NCBI RefSeq assembly: GCF_020171745.1
Contig: NZ_JAIVAH010000002.1
Span: 62,001 to 126,000, forward strand
Reading direction: 5' to 3'
Source of the DNA: Prescottella equi
GTDB taxonomy: Bacteria; Actinomycetota; Actinomycetes; Mycobacteriales; Mycobacteriaceae
Length of the DNA stretch: 64,000 bases
Shown: in pieces, positions 34,470 to 43,180 of the stretch
Numbering within the stretch: position 1 is the stretch's first letter
How the letters are laid out: the number at the start of each line of letters is the position of its first letter
The notes under the pieces: generated by a model
Told to the model about the DNA's origin: nothing
Seen by the model: only the letters and a program-made list of their open reading frames with translations
Databases searched by the model: none
Translations under genes and position numbers: made by a program

Positions 34470-35660
34470 TCAGGCGACGCCCTCGTCCTTGGCGGCCTGC
34501 GCGACGGCGGCGGCCACGGCCGGCGCGACCCGCGGGTCGAGCGGGCTCGGCACGATCTTGTCGACCGCGAGCTCGTCGCCGAGCACCGACAGGATGGCGT
34601 CCGCGGCAGCGAGCTTCATGCCCTCGGTGATCCGGCGCGCACCGGCGTCCAGGGCGCCCTTGAAGACACCCGGGAACGCGAGCACGTTGTTGATCTGGTT
34701 CGGGAAGTCGCTACGACCCGTCGCGACGATCGCCGCGTACTTGGCGGCGATGTCCGGGTGGATCTCCGGGTCCGGGTTCGACATCGCGAAGATGATCGAC
34801 TCGGGCGCCATCGTCGCGATGATCTCCTCGGGCACCGTGCCCGCGGAGACACCCAGGAAAACGTCCGCGCCGTCGAGCGCCTCGACCAGGCCACCGCTGC
34901 GGCCGGCCGGGTTGGTGCGGGACGCGAGATCGGCCTTGATCTCGTTGAGGTCCTCGCGGTCGGAGGACACGATGCCCTTCGAGTCGAGGACGGTCACGTC
35001 GGCGATGCCCGCGGCGAGCAGGATGTTGGCGCACGCGACACCGGCGGCACCGGCACCGGAGATCACCACGCGCAGCGCGGTGATGTCACGGTCCTGGACC
35101 TTCGCGGCGCCACGCAGTGCGGCGAGCGCGACGATCGCGGTGCCGTGCTGGTCGTCGTGCATGACCGGGCAGTCGAGGGCCTCGATGACGCGGCGCTCGA
35201 TCTCGAAGCAACGCGGCGCCGAGATGTCCTCGAGGTTCACTGCGCCGAAACTCGGGCGCAGTCGAACGAGCGTCTCGACGATCTCGTCGGGGTCCTTGGT
35301 GTCCAGAACCAGCGGGATCGAGTTGAGACCCGCGAAGTTCTTGAACAGCGCCGACTTGCCTTCCATGACGGGCAGCGACGCGCGGGGACCGATGTCACCG
35401 AGGCCGAGGACCGCGGAGCCGTCGCTCACGACCACGACGAGCCGGTTGGTCCACGTGTAGCGATCGGCCAGCGTCTCGTCGGCGTGGATTGCGCGGCTGA
35501 CCTGCGCAACACCGGGCGTGTACGCGATCGACAGCGCGCGCTGGGAATCGAGCGGGGCGGTGGTCTCGACCGAGAGCTTGCCACCGATGTGGCCCGCGAA
35601 AATTTCCTCGTCGGTTATTTCGACCTTTGGCGTAACGGAAGCTTCAGACACAGGGGACAC
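34470..35660 (-). CDS. mez: NAD(P)-dependent malic enzyme
   Basis: This 396-aa enzyme decarboxylates malate to pyruvate, giving NAD(P)H. It is the short bacterial type: the malic N-terminal domain has [44 protein letters not shown] and [11 protein letters not shown] (metal and substrate site). The C-terminal Rossmann domain has [16 protein letters not shown], and [12 protein letters not shown] near residue 300. GTG 35660 is chosen because AGGAG lies 7 bases upstream; the longer open frame to 35756 is probably leader. It stands alone, with a 345-bp upstream gap. Confidence 0.93.
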   Translation of the reverse strand: MSPVSEASVTPKVEITDEEIFAGHIGGKLSVETTAPLDSQRALSIAYTPGVAQVSRAIHADETLADRYTWTNRLVVVVSDGSAVLGLGDIGPRASLPVMEGKSALFKNFAGLNSIPLVLDTKDPDEIVETLVRLRPSFGAVNLEDISAPRCFEIERRVIEALDCPVMHDDQHGTAIVALAALRGAAKVQDRDITALRVVISGAGAAGVACANILLAAGIADVTVLDSKGIVSSDREDLNEIKADLASRTNPAGRSGGLVEALDGADVFLGVSAGTVPEEIIATMAPESIIFAMSNPDPEIHPDIAAKYAAIVATGRSDFPNQINNVLAFPGVFKGALDAGARRITEGMKLAAADAILSVLGDELAVDKIVPSPLDPRVAPAVAAAVAQAAKDEGVA

Positions 35661-36005
35661 GATGACACTCCTCTTGAGGCCAGACTCACTCGGGTCCTGG
35701 TTACTGAGAAGTAACCGAATCGTGGAGGTGAAAACGATGCGGCACTTGACGAACACAGGATTGATCGGTTGCAGCTACCGGAACGCGCGATCGTTGCACT
35801 GCTAGCCGGAGCGTGATGGCGCCGGGCGGGGTGGGCCCTGGCACAAGTTCTGCCACCTGAAGAACTCCGAGAAGGGCGGTAGCACCCACGCGGAGTGCAA
35901 TGATTTTGCACCATCGGAAGGCAGGAATCAAATCCGCCAGAACGGTCACTCCCTCACGGAAACCGACCTCTACCTGTGAGGATGTAAATCAGCGGGGCGC
36001 GCGGG
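35661..36005 (-). promoter_or_regulatory. 345-bp leader/promoter region of malic enzyme
   Basis: No gene is visible here. The region holds the inverted repeat at 35699-35716, a second small palindrome near 35897-35911 (TGCAA-TGATT-TTGCA), and a lower GC content than its surroundings around 35720-35780 and 35890-35960. It must carry the promoter of the leftward malic enzyme gene; I cannot fix the boxes. Confidence 0.5.
35699..35716. promoter_or_regulatory. Inverted repeat upstream of malic enzyme
   Basis: GGTTACT, GAGA, AGTAACC is a perfect 7-4-7 palindrome 39 bases upstream of the malic enzyme GTG. It could be an operator or a short hairpin in the 5' leader. Confidence 0.5.
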
Positions 36006-36326
36006 TCAGGACCACCACTGGGTCCACAGCAACAGAGCGGTAATCACGAGAATCGCACCGGAGGCGAGGGCGGACGTCCCACCGCGGCGCCGATCCGAGA
36101 ACACCTGCAGGCCGACGACGAGCACACTCGCGACGACGTGCGCGGCGATCGACTCCGCGCCGGGCCCGGGAAAGTCGCGATCCGATGCGAGGTACGCCGC
36201 GACGAGCACGACCACCGTCAGCACGACGACACCGCCGGCGACCACACCGGACAGTCCACGCAGCGTCCTCGCCACCCACGAATCACGCGGACGACGCCGG
36301 ACGGACCCGAAGTCCTCGTACGTCAT
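36006..36326 (-). CDS. Small membrane protein, unknown function
   Basis: This 106-aa protein has a basic N-terminus (about residues 8-24) and three hydrophobic segments (about 27-47, 60-78 and 88-104). I do not recognise a family, although such proteins are annotated as hypothetical membrane proteins in Rhodococcus and mycobacteria. Its ATG overlaps the stop of the PHP-domain gene (ATGA), so it is co-translated with it; no functional link is evident. Confidence 0.75.
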   Translation of the reverse strand: MTYEDFGSVRRRPRDSWVARTLRGLSGVVAGGVVVLTVVVLVAAYLASDRDFPGPGAESIAAHVVASVLVVGLQVFSDRRRGGTSALASGAILVITALLLWTQWWS

Positions 36327-37219
36327 CGACCCGCTCCTCCGGTCGCGGGGAGGTCGACAGCGCCGGCGCCGGTGAGGACCGGGACGCCGCTCGCGCGCGC
36401 AACGATCTCCTCGTAAGCCTCCGGCGAGGTCGTGTGCTCGCCGAGGGCGATCGTCTTGTTCGTTCCGTGGTAGTCCGAGGACCCGGTGACGACGAGATCC
36501 AGTTCGGAGGCCAGCGAGCGCAGCAGGGCCGCGTCGGCCGCATTGTGGTCGGGGTGATCGACCTCGAGCCCGCCCAGCCCGTGCTCGGCGAGTTCACGGA
36601 TATGACCGATATCGAGGAGCCGGCCCCGGGTGCGGGCCCGCGCGTGGGCGATCACGCTGACGCCGCCCGCATCGGCGACCATCTCGACGGCCCGCTCGAG
36701 CGGGGTGTCGGATTTGTGCACGTAGTAGGGGCTGCGCGTCGACAGCAGGTCGGTGAACGCGTCGCCGACGCTGTCCACAACTCCCGCACGGACGAGCGCC
36801 CGCGCCAGGTGCGGACGCCCGACGGCGGGCCCGGCGTCCGCCAGGATCGCGTCCGGATCGATCGGCAGTCCCGCGTCGGCCATCCGGATCGCCATCGCTC
36901 GCAGCCGGGTCACTCGCTCGTCGCGCAGTCGCTCACGCTCGACGGCGAACTCCCGCGACTCGGGGTCGAAGAGGTAGGCGAGCAGGTGCACCGCGACGGG
37001 GCGGCCGTCCTCGCCGCGGCCCTCGCACGACATCTCCATTCCGCGCACCAGCCGCAGCCCCGCCGGCAGGGCCGCCGCGGCTTCCTTCCACCCCGAAGTG
37101 GTGTCGTGATCGGTGATCGCGAGGACGTCCACGCCCGATGCCGCAGCCGCCTGCACCAACTCCGCCGGGGAGTCGGTGCCGTCCGAAGCGGTCGAGTGTG
37201 TGTGGAGATCGATGCGCAC
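36323..37219 (-). CDS. PHP-domain phosphoesterase (RNase AM/TrpH-like)
   Basis: This 298-aa protein belongs to the PHP metallo-phosphoesterases. Metal ligands are in IDLHTHSTASDG (residues 3-14), ITDHDTT (about 35-41), the GMEMSCE segment, VIAHARAR (about 189-196) and GSSDYHG near residue 245. Length and motif set match the YciV/RNase AM family, which removes 5' nucleotides from RNA and hydrolyses 3',5'-bisphosphonucleotides. It starts with GTG 37219 and its end overlaps the membrane-protein start. Confidence 0.87.
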   Translation of the reverse strand: MRIDLHTHSTASDGTDSPAELVQAAAASGVDVLAITDHDTTSGWKEAAAALPAGLRLVRGMEMSCEGRGEDGRPVAVHLLAYLFDPESREFAVERERLRDERVTRLRAMAIRMADAGLPIDPDAILADAGPAVGRPHLARALVRAGVVDSVGDAFTDLLSTRSPYYVHKSDTPLERAVEMVADAGGVSVIAHARARTRGRLLDIGHIRELAEHGLGGLEVDHPDHNAADAALLRSLASELDLVVTGSSDYHGTNKTIALGEHTTSPEAYEEIVARASGVPVLTGAGAVDLPATGGAGR

Positions 37220-37340
37220 CGAACCAGTGTGTCAGGTTCGCCCCGGTGACGCCGCGCGCCCGCACCCGTTGCGATCGACACGAGCCGCTTTCGGTTGGCC
37301 CGCAATCGAATCGGACATCAGCGCGGCAATACCGGGGCCG

Positions 37341-37928
37341 TCACAGCGTGGCCGCGCCGCGATCCGGGTCGCGGACGTCGATACCGGCCTCCGCCCACGC
37401 CTCGCGCAGCGCGGCGGCGCCCTTCAACCGGACCCATGCCGCCTCGGTCCCGGTGAGGGGCACCACCTCGAGGAACTGCACGGGGTCGAGCGGTTCGGGC
37501 AGAACCAGATCCGGAATGTCGCTCTCGCCGAGCAGCACGGCCGTGAACGGCACGCCCTTCCACAGCGGTTCACCGAGGTCGATCAGTCCGTCCGGACGCA
37601 ACACGACGCCCTCGACGGAGGGCGCGGCCGCGAGCACGGCCAGTGTCCGGTGCACGCCCGACGCGACGCCGGCGCCGCCGATCAGGCTCAGGACGAGTTC
37701 CGCGCGCGGTCCGCGCGTCGGGTCGGCGATCATGTCGCTCGGGTCACCCATCGGGTGCCGGGAGCAGCCCAGGCTGGCATACCGGACGGGCGCGTCGCCG
37801 TCGCCCGGGTAGCGCAGGACGTCCACGGGTTCGACACCCAGGAAGGTCACCGACGCCGCGGTGGGCTCGGGACCGCCGATGTGCTGGTCGAGATGGGAAC
37901 GCACGGCCGAGACAACGCTGTCAGTCAC
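37341..37928 (-). CDS. Suppressor-of-fused (SUFU) domain protein
   Basis: This 195-aa protein resembles bacterial SUFU-domain proteins: LGCSRHPM (about residues 54-61), GPRAELVLSLIGG (about 73-85), and a C-terminal half with VPLTGTEAAWVRLKGAAALR. Bacterial SUFU proteins often act in toxin-immunity settings or have no known role; here there is no toxin neighbour. GTG 37928 and GTG 37943 are both possible starts. It is separated by about 120 bp from the PHP gene and probably has its own promoter. Confidence 0.7.
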   Translation of the reverse strand: MTDSVVSAVRSHLDQHIGGPEPTAASVTFLGVEPVDVLRYPGDGDAPVRYASLGCSRHPMGDPSDMIADPTRGPRAELVLSLIGGAGVASGVHRTLAVLAAAPSVEGVVLRPDGLIDLGEPLWKGVPFTAVLLGESDIPDLVLPEPLDPVQFLEVVPLTGTEAAWVRLKGAAALREAWAEAGIDVRDPDRGAATL

Positions 37929-38054
37929 ACACCCATCTAACACCGGTGTTCGACACGCGCCGTCGACGCATCGAACGGCCCTGCGCGCGAGGTCTTTCGG
38001 ACCCCTCTCCCGACCACAGGGAAGACGACTGTACTTTGCGGCGCCAACCCACTA

Positions 38055-38069
38055 GTTAAATGAGATAAC
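38055..38069. promoter_or_regulatory. AT-rich half-palindrome upstream of MFS gene
   Basis: GTTA, seven bases, TAAC lies within the only AT-rich patch of the 217-bp gap (37944-38160), about 90 bases before the MFS start. It may be part of a promoter or operator. Nothing else is recognisable in this gap. Confidence 0.3.
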
Positions 38070-38160
38070 CAATTTGCAATTTCTTCCGGCCGACGCACTC
38101 GACTGCGACGCACTCGATTCGACTCGGCTCGACTTCGCACGGATTCACCCAGGAGTTCTC

Positions 38161-39672
38161 TTGTCTCGCCCCGATAGCCCCGCGCCTCGCACCGGCGCAC
38201 CCGGAACGCTTCTCACCGCGGCCCTCTGCTTCGTCATCCTCGTCGTGTCCGTCCAGCAGACCGTGGTCCTCCCCCTGTCCGGCGTCATCAGCCGCCAACT
38301 GGACATCGGCACCACCGCGGTCGGGTGGACGCTCACGTCCGGGTTCCTCGCGGCCGCAGTCATGACACCCATCGCCGGACGCATGGCCGATCTGCGCAGC
38401 AAGAAGACGGTGCTGCTCGCGGTGCTCGGCATCGTCCTCGCCGGATCGGTCGTCGCGGCCGTGACCGAATCGCTGCCGCTGCTGATCGTCGCCCGGATCC
38501 TGCAGGGCGTGTCGTTCGCGGCGTTCCCGGTGAGCCTGGCGATCGTGCGCGAGGAACTGGCCCCCGGCAAGCTCACGTCCGCGATGGGCCTGCTGTCCGG
38601 GACGCTCGGCTTCGGCGGTGCCGTCGGCATGGTCCTGACGGGACTCGTCGTGCCCGACGGCGCGGACTACCGCCATGCCTTCTGGCTCGCGACCGCCCTG
38701 ACGGTGGTGGCGATCGTCCTGGTCGTCGCCGTCGTTCCCGCTCGCGAGAATCCGGTCAGCGGGCGCGTGGACTGGCTCGGCGCGGCGCTCCTCGGCATCG
38801 GACTGGTGCTGATCCTGTTGCCGCTCTCGGAGGGCAACACGTGGGGCTGGGCGTCGGCCCGCACGCTCGGCTGCGCGGTCGCGGGCGTCGTCGTGCTCGT
38901 GTCCTGGTTCGCCTTGGAGCGGCGCATCGCCCATCCGTTGGTGCCGACCGAGATGCTGACGCACCGCCCCGTTCTGTTCACCCACCTCGCCGGTCTGCTG
39001 GTGGGCGCCGGCATGTTCGTGAACATCACGACACTCACGTACTTCGTCCAGACGTCCCGGGAGAACACGGGATACGGGTTCGGCGCCAACCCGATGGAGT
39101 CCGGACTGGTCTACATCCTCCCGGGGGCGACGGTCGGAGTCGTCGCGTCGATCTGCTCGGGGGCCCTCATCACCCGCTTCGGCGCTCGCGCCGTCATGGC
39201 GGCGTCGGGGGTGCTGGGCATCCTCGGATTCGGCTCCCTCATCGTCGCGCACGACGCATCGTGGCAGGTCATCGCGGGTTCGATGGTGGCGTCGGCCTTC
39301 ACCAGCCTGGCGTACGCCGCGATGCCGGCGCTCCTCGTCGCCGAGGTGAGCAGTGACAACACCGGAGTCGCGAACAGCGTCAACTCGATCGCACGCACCG
39401 CGGGCAGTTCCGTCGCGAGCGCGCTGCTGGCGACGCTGCTGGCGAGCCTCACGATCGGCGACACCGCGTTCGCCCGGGTCGACGCCTATCTGATCGCGTT
39501 CGGGTTCGGCGTGGTGTGCGCGATCGTGTCGACCGTGCTGGTCTACGTCGGCGGCGGCGGCCGACGCACCACGGACGTATGGGACGAGTCCGCTGCGCCG
39601 GATCAGAGTGCGAGCTTGGCCAGCATGTCGCGGGCCGACTCCGCCGTCTTGGGGTCGCACAGCACGTCGTAG
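38161..39672 (+). CDS. MFS drug-efflux-type transporter (DHA2-like)
   Basis: This 503-aa membrane protein has about 14 hydrophobic segments and the MFS loop GRMADLRSKKTVLL (about residues 75-88), plus the motif-C-like GTLGFGGAVGMVLTG (about 144-158) of drug/proton antiporters. Length fits the 14-helix DHA2 family. TTG 38161 is chosen because AGGAG lies five bases upstream; the ATG at 38074 has no such site and adds a non-hydrophobic extension. The C-terminal 23 residues are polar and their codons overlap the convergent general-stress gene by 70 bases. Confidence 0.88.
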   Translation: MSRPDSPAPRTGAPGTLLTAALCFVILVVSVQQTVVLPLSGVISRQLDIGTTAVGWTLTSGFLAAAVMTPIAGRMADLRSKKTVLLAVLGIVLAGSVVAAVTESLPLLIVARILQGVSFAAFPVSLAIVREELAPGKLTSAMGLLSGTLGFGGAVGMVLTGLVVPDGADYRHAFWLATALTVVAIVLVVAVVPARENPVSGRVDWLGAALLGIGLVLILLPLSEGNTWGWASARTLGCAVAGVVVLVSWFALERRIAHPLVPTEMLTHRPVLFTHLAGLLVGAGMFVNITTLTYFVQTSRENTGYGFGANPMESGLVYILPGATVGVVASICSGALITRFGARAVMAASGVLGILGFGSLIVAHDASWQVIAGSMVASAFTSLAYAAMPALLVAEVSSDNTGVANSVNSIARTAGSSVASALLATLLASLTIGDTAFARVDAYLIAFGFGVVCAIVSTVLVYVGGGGRRTTDVWDESAAPDQSASLASMSRADSAVLGSHSTS

Positions 39673-40091
39673 CGGCCGGCCACCAACTGCATCGTCGACG
39701 AGAAGTCGCGCGTGCCACGGGCGGCCGCGTACGGAATGGTCGTCGAGATCAGGCCGAAGACGATGCCGCCGAAGATGCCCACGAGCAACGGCCCCAGGAA
39801 GTCGCCGGTGAAGATCCCGAGCAGCAGTCCGAAGAACACACCCAGCCAGGCACCCGAAACGATGCCGCCGCCAATCACTTTGGCCCAGGTGAGTCGTCCG
39901 AGCACCCGCTCGACCTGCATGAGGTCGACACCGACGATCGTGACGTCCTCGACCGAGAACTGTTGGTCCGACAGGTAGTCCACCGCGCGCTGTGCCTCGG
40001 CATAGGTGGGGTACGAACCGATCGGCCAGCCGGTCGGCGGCGTCGGCAATCCGCGCCCCTGGCGGTTCGGCTGCGAGAGTGGATTCGTCAT
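39603..40091 (-). CDS. General stress protein 17M-like membrane protein
   Basis: This 162-aa protein has an N-terminal cytoplasmic domain resembling the general stress protein 17M/YflT domain (GSYPTYAEAQRAVDYLSD, VEDVTIVGVDL; about residues 23-55) followed by two Gly-rich membrane segments (about 67-90 and 95-118; GGGIVSGAWLGVFFGLLLGI) and a short C-terminal domain. It corresponds in position and form to M. tuberculosis Rv1234. GGAGAG lies upstream of the ATG at 40091. Function unknown. Confidence 0.82.
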   Translation of the reverse strand: MTNPLSQPNRQGRGLPTPPTGWPIGSYPTYAEAQRAVDYLSDQQFSVEDVTIVGVDLMQVERVLGRLTWAKVIGGGIVSGAWLGVFFGLLLGIFTGDFLGPLLVGIFGGIVFGLISTTIPYAAARGTRDFSSTMQLVAGRYDVLCDPKTAESARDMLAKLAL

Positions 40092-40191
40092 CGTCTTCGT
40101 CTCTCCTGCTCGGCGGCGTGCGATATGTCCGGTTTCTACCGGTAGCCGGTCCTTGATATCAATTGTGCCCGCACCACCGGTCGGACGCCCC

Positions 40192-41151
40192 CTAGTCGGA
40201 CGGCGGCGTGAACGACGACGTCCGGGCCATCCCCGCGGCACGCCCCTTCGCCGAGACGACCAAGGCCATCTTGCGACTCGCCTCGTCGATCATCTCGTCA
40301 CCGAGCATCACGGCTCCGCGGGCGCCGCCCGCGGCCGAGGTGTGGAAGTCGTAGGCGTCGAGGATCAACTCGGCCTGGTCGAAGTCCTGCTGACGCGGGC
40401 TGAACACCTCGTTGGCTGCGTCGATCTGGGTGGGGTGCAGCACCCACTTGCCGTCGAAGCCGAGTGCCGCGGTGCGCTGGGCCGACCGCCGGAACGCCTC
40501 GACGTCGCGGATCGCGAGGTACGGACCGTCGATCGCCTGCAGGTCGTGTGCCCGGGCGGCCATCAGGATGCTCATGAGGATGTGGTGATAGGCGTCGCCG
40601 CGGTCGTAGCCGTCGGGCTGCTCGCCGACGACGAGGGTGCGCATGTTGATGCTGGCCATGAAGTCCGCGGGACCGAAGACGAGGGTCTGCACGCGCGGGC
40701 TCGCGGCCGCGATCGCATTGATGTTCGTCAGACCGATCGCATTCTCGATCTGCGGCTCGATCCCGATCCGCCCCACCTCGAGGCCGTTGGCCTTCTCGAT
40801 CTGGGTGAGCAGGAGATCCAGCGCCTGAACGTGACTGGCGTCCGGCACCTTCGGCAGCAGCACCGCGTCGAGGTTGGCGCCCGCACCGCCGACGACGGTC
40901 GCGATGTCGGCGTGGGTCCACTCGGTGGTCCAGTCGTTGACCCGCACCACCTTGAGCTGGTCGCCCCACCCGTCCTCGTTGAGCGCATCCACGATCCGGC
41001 CCCGCGCCTCCGCCTTCGCGATCGGCGCCACCGCGTCCTCGAGATCGAGGAAGATCGCATCCGCCGGAAGCCCCTTCGCCTTGTCGATCATCTTGCGACT
41101 GGACCCCGGGACAGCGAGAACCGACCGACGCGGCCTGAAGCGAGAAGTCAT
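40192..41151 (-). CDS. CitE/HpcH-family CoA-ester lyase
   Basis: This 319-aa protein belongs to the HpcH/HpaI aldolase family, CitE-like branch, which cleaves or hydrolyses malyl-CoA, citramalyl-CoA or related esters with Mg2+. Visible are RRSVLAVPGSSRKM (about residues 8-21), DAIFLDLEDAVAP (about 31-43, metal Asp/Glu), an IGIEPQIENAIGL segment (catalytic Glu) and FGPADFMASI. GKWVLHPTQ near 235 is also family-typical. The exact substrate is uncertain. GGAG lies 9 bases before the ATG. It is divergent from the MgtE-like gene across 55 bp. Confidence 0.85.
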   Translation of the reverse strand: MTSRFRPRRSVLAVPGSSRKMIDKAKGLPADAIFLDLEDAVAPIAKAEARGRIVDALNEDGWGDQLKVVRVNDWTTEWTHADIATVVGGAGANLDAVLLPKVPDASHVQALDLLLTQIEKANGLEVGRIGIEPQIENAIGLTNINAIAAASPRVQTLVFGPADFMASINMRTLVVGEQPDGYDRGDAYHHILMSILMAARAHDLQAIDGPYLAIRDVEAFRRSAQRTAALGFDGKWVLHPTQIDAANEVFSPRQQDFDQAELILDAYDFHTSAAGGARGAVMLGDEMIDEASRKMALVVSAKGRAAGMARTSSFTPPSD

Positions 41152-41193
41152 GACCGGCGGCCTCCGAATTCAGTGGATATCCCAGCGAGGATT

Positions 41194-41199
41194 TAGCCT
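41194..41199 (+). promoter_or_regulatory. -10 box of a probable leaderless promoter
   Basis: TAGCCT lies 7 bases before the ATG at 41207 in an AT-rich patch. No ribosome site is visible. Confidence 0.6.
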
Positions 41200-41206
41200 T
41201 TTCATC

Positions 41207-42481
41207 ATGGCAGCTGTGAACAAGGTATTCGCAGCCAGGCTCGCCGGCCTGGTGGTTCTCGGACCCGACGGCGAGTCGATCGGGCGTGTGCGCGACGTCG
41301 TGCTGACGATCCGAATAGGCAGACAGCCGCCCCGAGTACTGGGCCTGGTCATCGAGATGTTCACGCGCAAACGCATTTTCGTTCCCATGCTCCGTGTCAC
41401 GGCGATCGAGCCGGGTTCGGTCACGCTCCGGACCGGCAACGTGAGTCTGCGCCGGTTCGATCAGCGCCCGACCGAGGTGCTCGCGCTCGCCCAGGTCCTC
41501 GATTCGCACGTCACCATCGACGACTCGGAAGTCACCGATCTCATCGGAACCGACGTCGTCGTCGTCGATCTGGGCATCGAACTGACCCGCACCCGGGACT
41601 GGGTGGTCTCACGGGTCGCGGTCCGCGCGCACCGCGGCCGGTTGGGGCGCCGCTCGGCCATCCACGTCGTCGACTGGCAGCACGTGCACGGGCTGACGCC
41701 GACCGCGCTGTCGATGCCGGGACAGGGCGTCTCGCAGTTGCTGATGCAGTTCGAGGGCATGCGCCCCGCCGACGTCGCGCACGCGATGCGCGAACTTCCC
41801 GAGAAGCGCCGGCACGAGGTGGCTCTCGCGTTGGACGACGAGCGTCTCGCGGACGTCGTGCAGGAGTTGCCGGCCGACGACCAGACCGACCTGCTGCTGC
41901 ACCTCGAGGTGGAACGCGCGGCGGACGTGCTCGAGGCGATGGATCCCGACGACGCCGCCGACCTGCTCGGCGAACTGCCCGAGACCGACGCCGAGTCGCT
42001 GCTGCAGTTGATGGATCCCGAGGACTCCGCGCCGGTCCGGCGACTGCTCGAGCACTCCCCCGACACCGCCGGCGGCCTCATGACCCCCGAACCGGTGGTG
42101 CTGACGCCGTCGACGACGGTGGCCGAGGCGCTCGCCCGCGCCCGCAACGCCGACCTCACACCGGCCCTCGCGAGCATGGTGTTCGTGGTGCGACCACCCA
42201 CCGCGACGCCGACCGGCCGCTATCTCGGGTGCGTACACCTGCAACGGCTGCTACGGGAACCACCCGCGAGCCTGGTCGGCGGTGTCCTCGACGACGACCT
42301 GCCGCGCCTCGACCCGGAGGACTCTCTCGCGACCGTCACCCGATACTTCGCGACCTACAACCTGGTGTGCGCACCCGTCGTCGACGACGAGCGTCATCTG
42401 CTCGGCGCGGTGACCGTCGACGACGTCCTCGACCACCTCCTGCCCGCCGACTGGCGCGAGGAGGACCACGATCATGAGTGA
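41207..42481 (+). CDS. PRC-barrel/MgtE N-domain/CBS protein without transport domain
   Basis: This 424-aa cytoplasmic protein starts with two PRC-barrel-like parts (about residues 5-160; GPDGESIGRVRDVVL), continues with an MgtE intracellular N-domain made of short helical repeats (about 185-285; FEGMRPADVAHAMRELPEKR, ADDQTDLLLHLE) and ends with a CBS pair (about 290-415; GGLMTPEPVVL, VTVDDVLDHLLP). The magnesium-channel membrane domain of true MgtE is absent, so it may be a sensor or partner. It corresponds to M. tuberculosis Rv1232c. Its end overlaps the DUF1003 gene by 8 bases. Confidence 0.85.
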   Translation: MAAVNKVFAARLAGLVVLGPDGESIGRVRDVVLTIRIGRQPPRVLGLVIEMFTRKRIFVPMLRVTAIEPGSVTLRTGNVSLRRFDQRPTEVLALAQVLDSHVTIDDSEVTDLIGTDVVVVDLGIELTRTRDWVVSRVAVRAHRGRLGRRSAIHVVDWQHVHGLTPTALSMPGQGVSQLLMQFEGMRPADVAHAMRELPEKRRHEVALALDDERLADVVQELPADDQTDLLLHLEVERAADVLEAMDPDDAADLLGELPETDAESLLQLMDPEDSAPVRRLLEHSPDTAGGLMTPEPVVLTPSTTVAEALARARNADLTPALASMVFVVRPPTATPTGRYLGCVHLQRLLREPPASLVGGVLDDDLPRLDPEDSLATVTRYFATYNLVCAPVVDDERHLLGAVTVDDVLDHLLPADWREEDHDHE

Positions 42482-43013
42482 ACCGAGCGGACGCCAGCGC
42501 CTCGAAACGCCCCGCGGTACCCGGGGCCTGAGATTCCACATCGACGTCGAGGCCGTGGGCCGCGTCAGCGAGAACATCGCCCGCTTCCTCGGCACCGGCC
42601 GCTACCTGCTGATCCAGACGGTGATCGTGATCGTCTGGGTCCTCCTCAACGTCTTCGCCGTGACGCTGCAGTGGGACCCCTACCCCTTCATCCTGCTGAA
42701 TCTGGCGTTCTCGACACAGGCCGCGTACGCCGCACCCCTGATCCTGCTGGCGCAGAACCGGCAGGAGAACCGCGACCGGGTGTCGCTCGAGGAGGACCGG
42801 GCCCGTGCCGAGCAGACCAAGGCCGACACCGAGTTCCTGGCCCGCGAACTCGCGGCCCTGCGTCTCGCCGTCGGCGAGGTCGCAACCCGCGACTACCTAC
42901 GCCGCGAGCTCGACGACATCCGCCAGCTGCTGACGGAACTCGGCGAGCGTGAGTCGGGACCGGTCGACGACGAGCCGAAACAGCCCGGTCCCAAGCCTCG
43001 CTCCCGCAAGTAG
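42474..43013 (+). CDS. DUF1003 membrane protein
   Basis: This 179-aa protein has a cytoplasmic N-terminus, two membrane spans (about residues 45-65 and 72-92; YLLIQTVIVIVWVLLNVFA and PFILLNLAFSTQAAYAAPLI), the conserved NRQENRDR sequence of DUF1003, and a C-terminal coiled-coil-like helix. It overlaps the MgtE-N/CBS gene by 8 bases, a pairing that recurs in relatives and suggests a joint role, perhaps in magnesium transport or sensing. The function of DUF1003 is not known. Confidence 0.88.
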   Translation: MSEPSGRQRLETPRGTRGLRFHIDVEAVGRVSENIARFLGTGRYLLIQTVIVIVWVLLNVFAVTLQWDPYPFILLNLAFSTQAAYAAPLILLAQNRQENRDRVSLEEDRARAEQTKADTEFLARELAALRLAVGEVATRDYLRRELDDIRQLLTELGERESGPVDDEPKQPGPKPRSRK

Positions 43014-43180
43014 CGACCCACACCTCCTTTGCCGGACGATCCGAGCACTCGGCCCGGTTCTCCGACACGACCGGTCACCGATATGTAACGTGTGTCACAT
43101 CGATCGAGATCTACCGGACGGCGGCGCTCGGTCGTGCAACGCGAGTGGATGCGGGTTTCCCGCAAGGAGGGGTCTGAAGA

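Noticed and set aside
37341-37928. SUFU protein as immunity gene of a toxin system
   Set aside because: No toxin-like or secretion gene is adjacent on either side.
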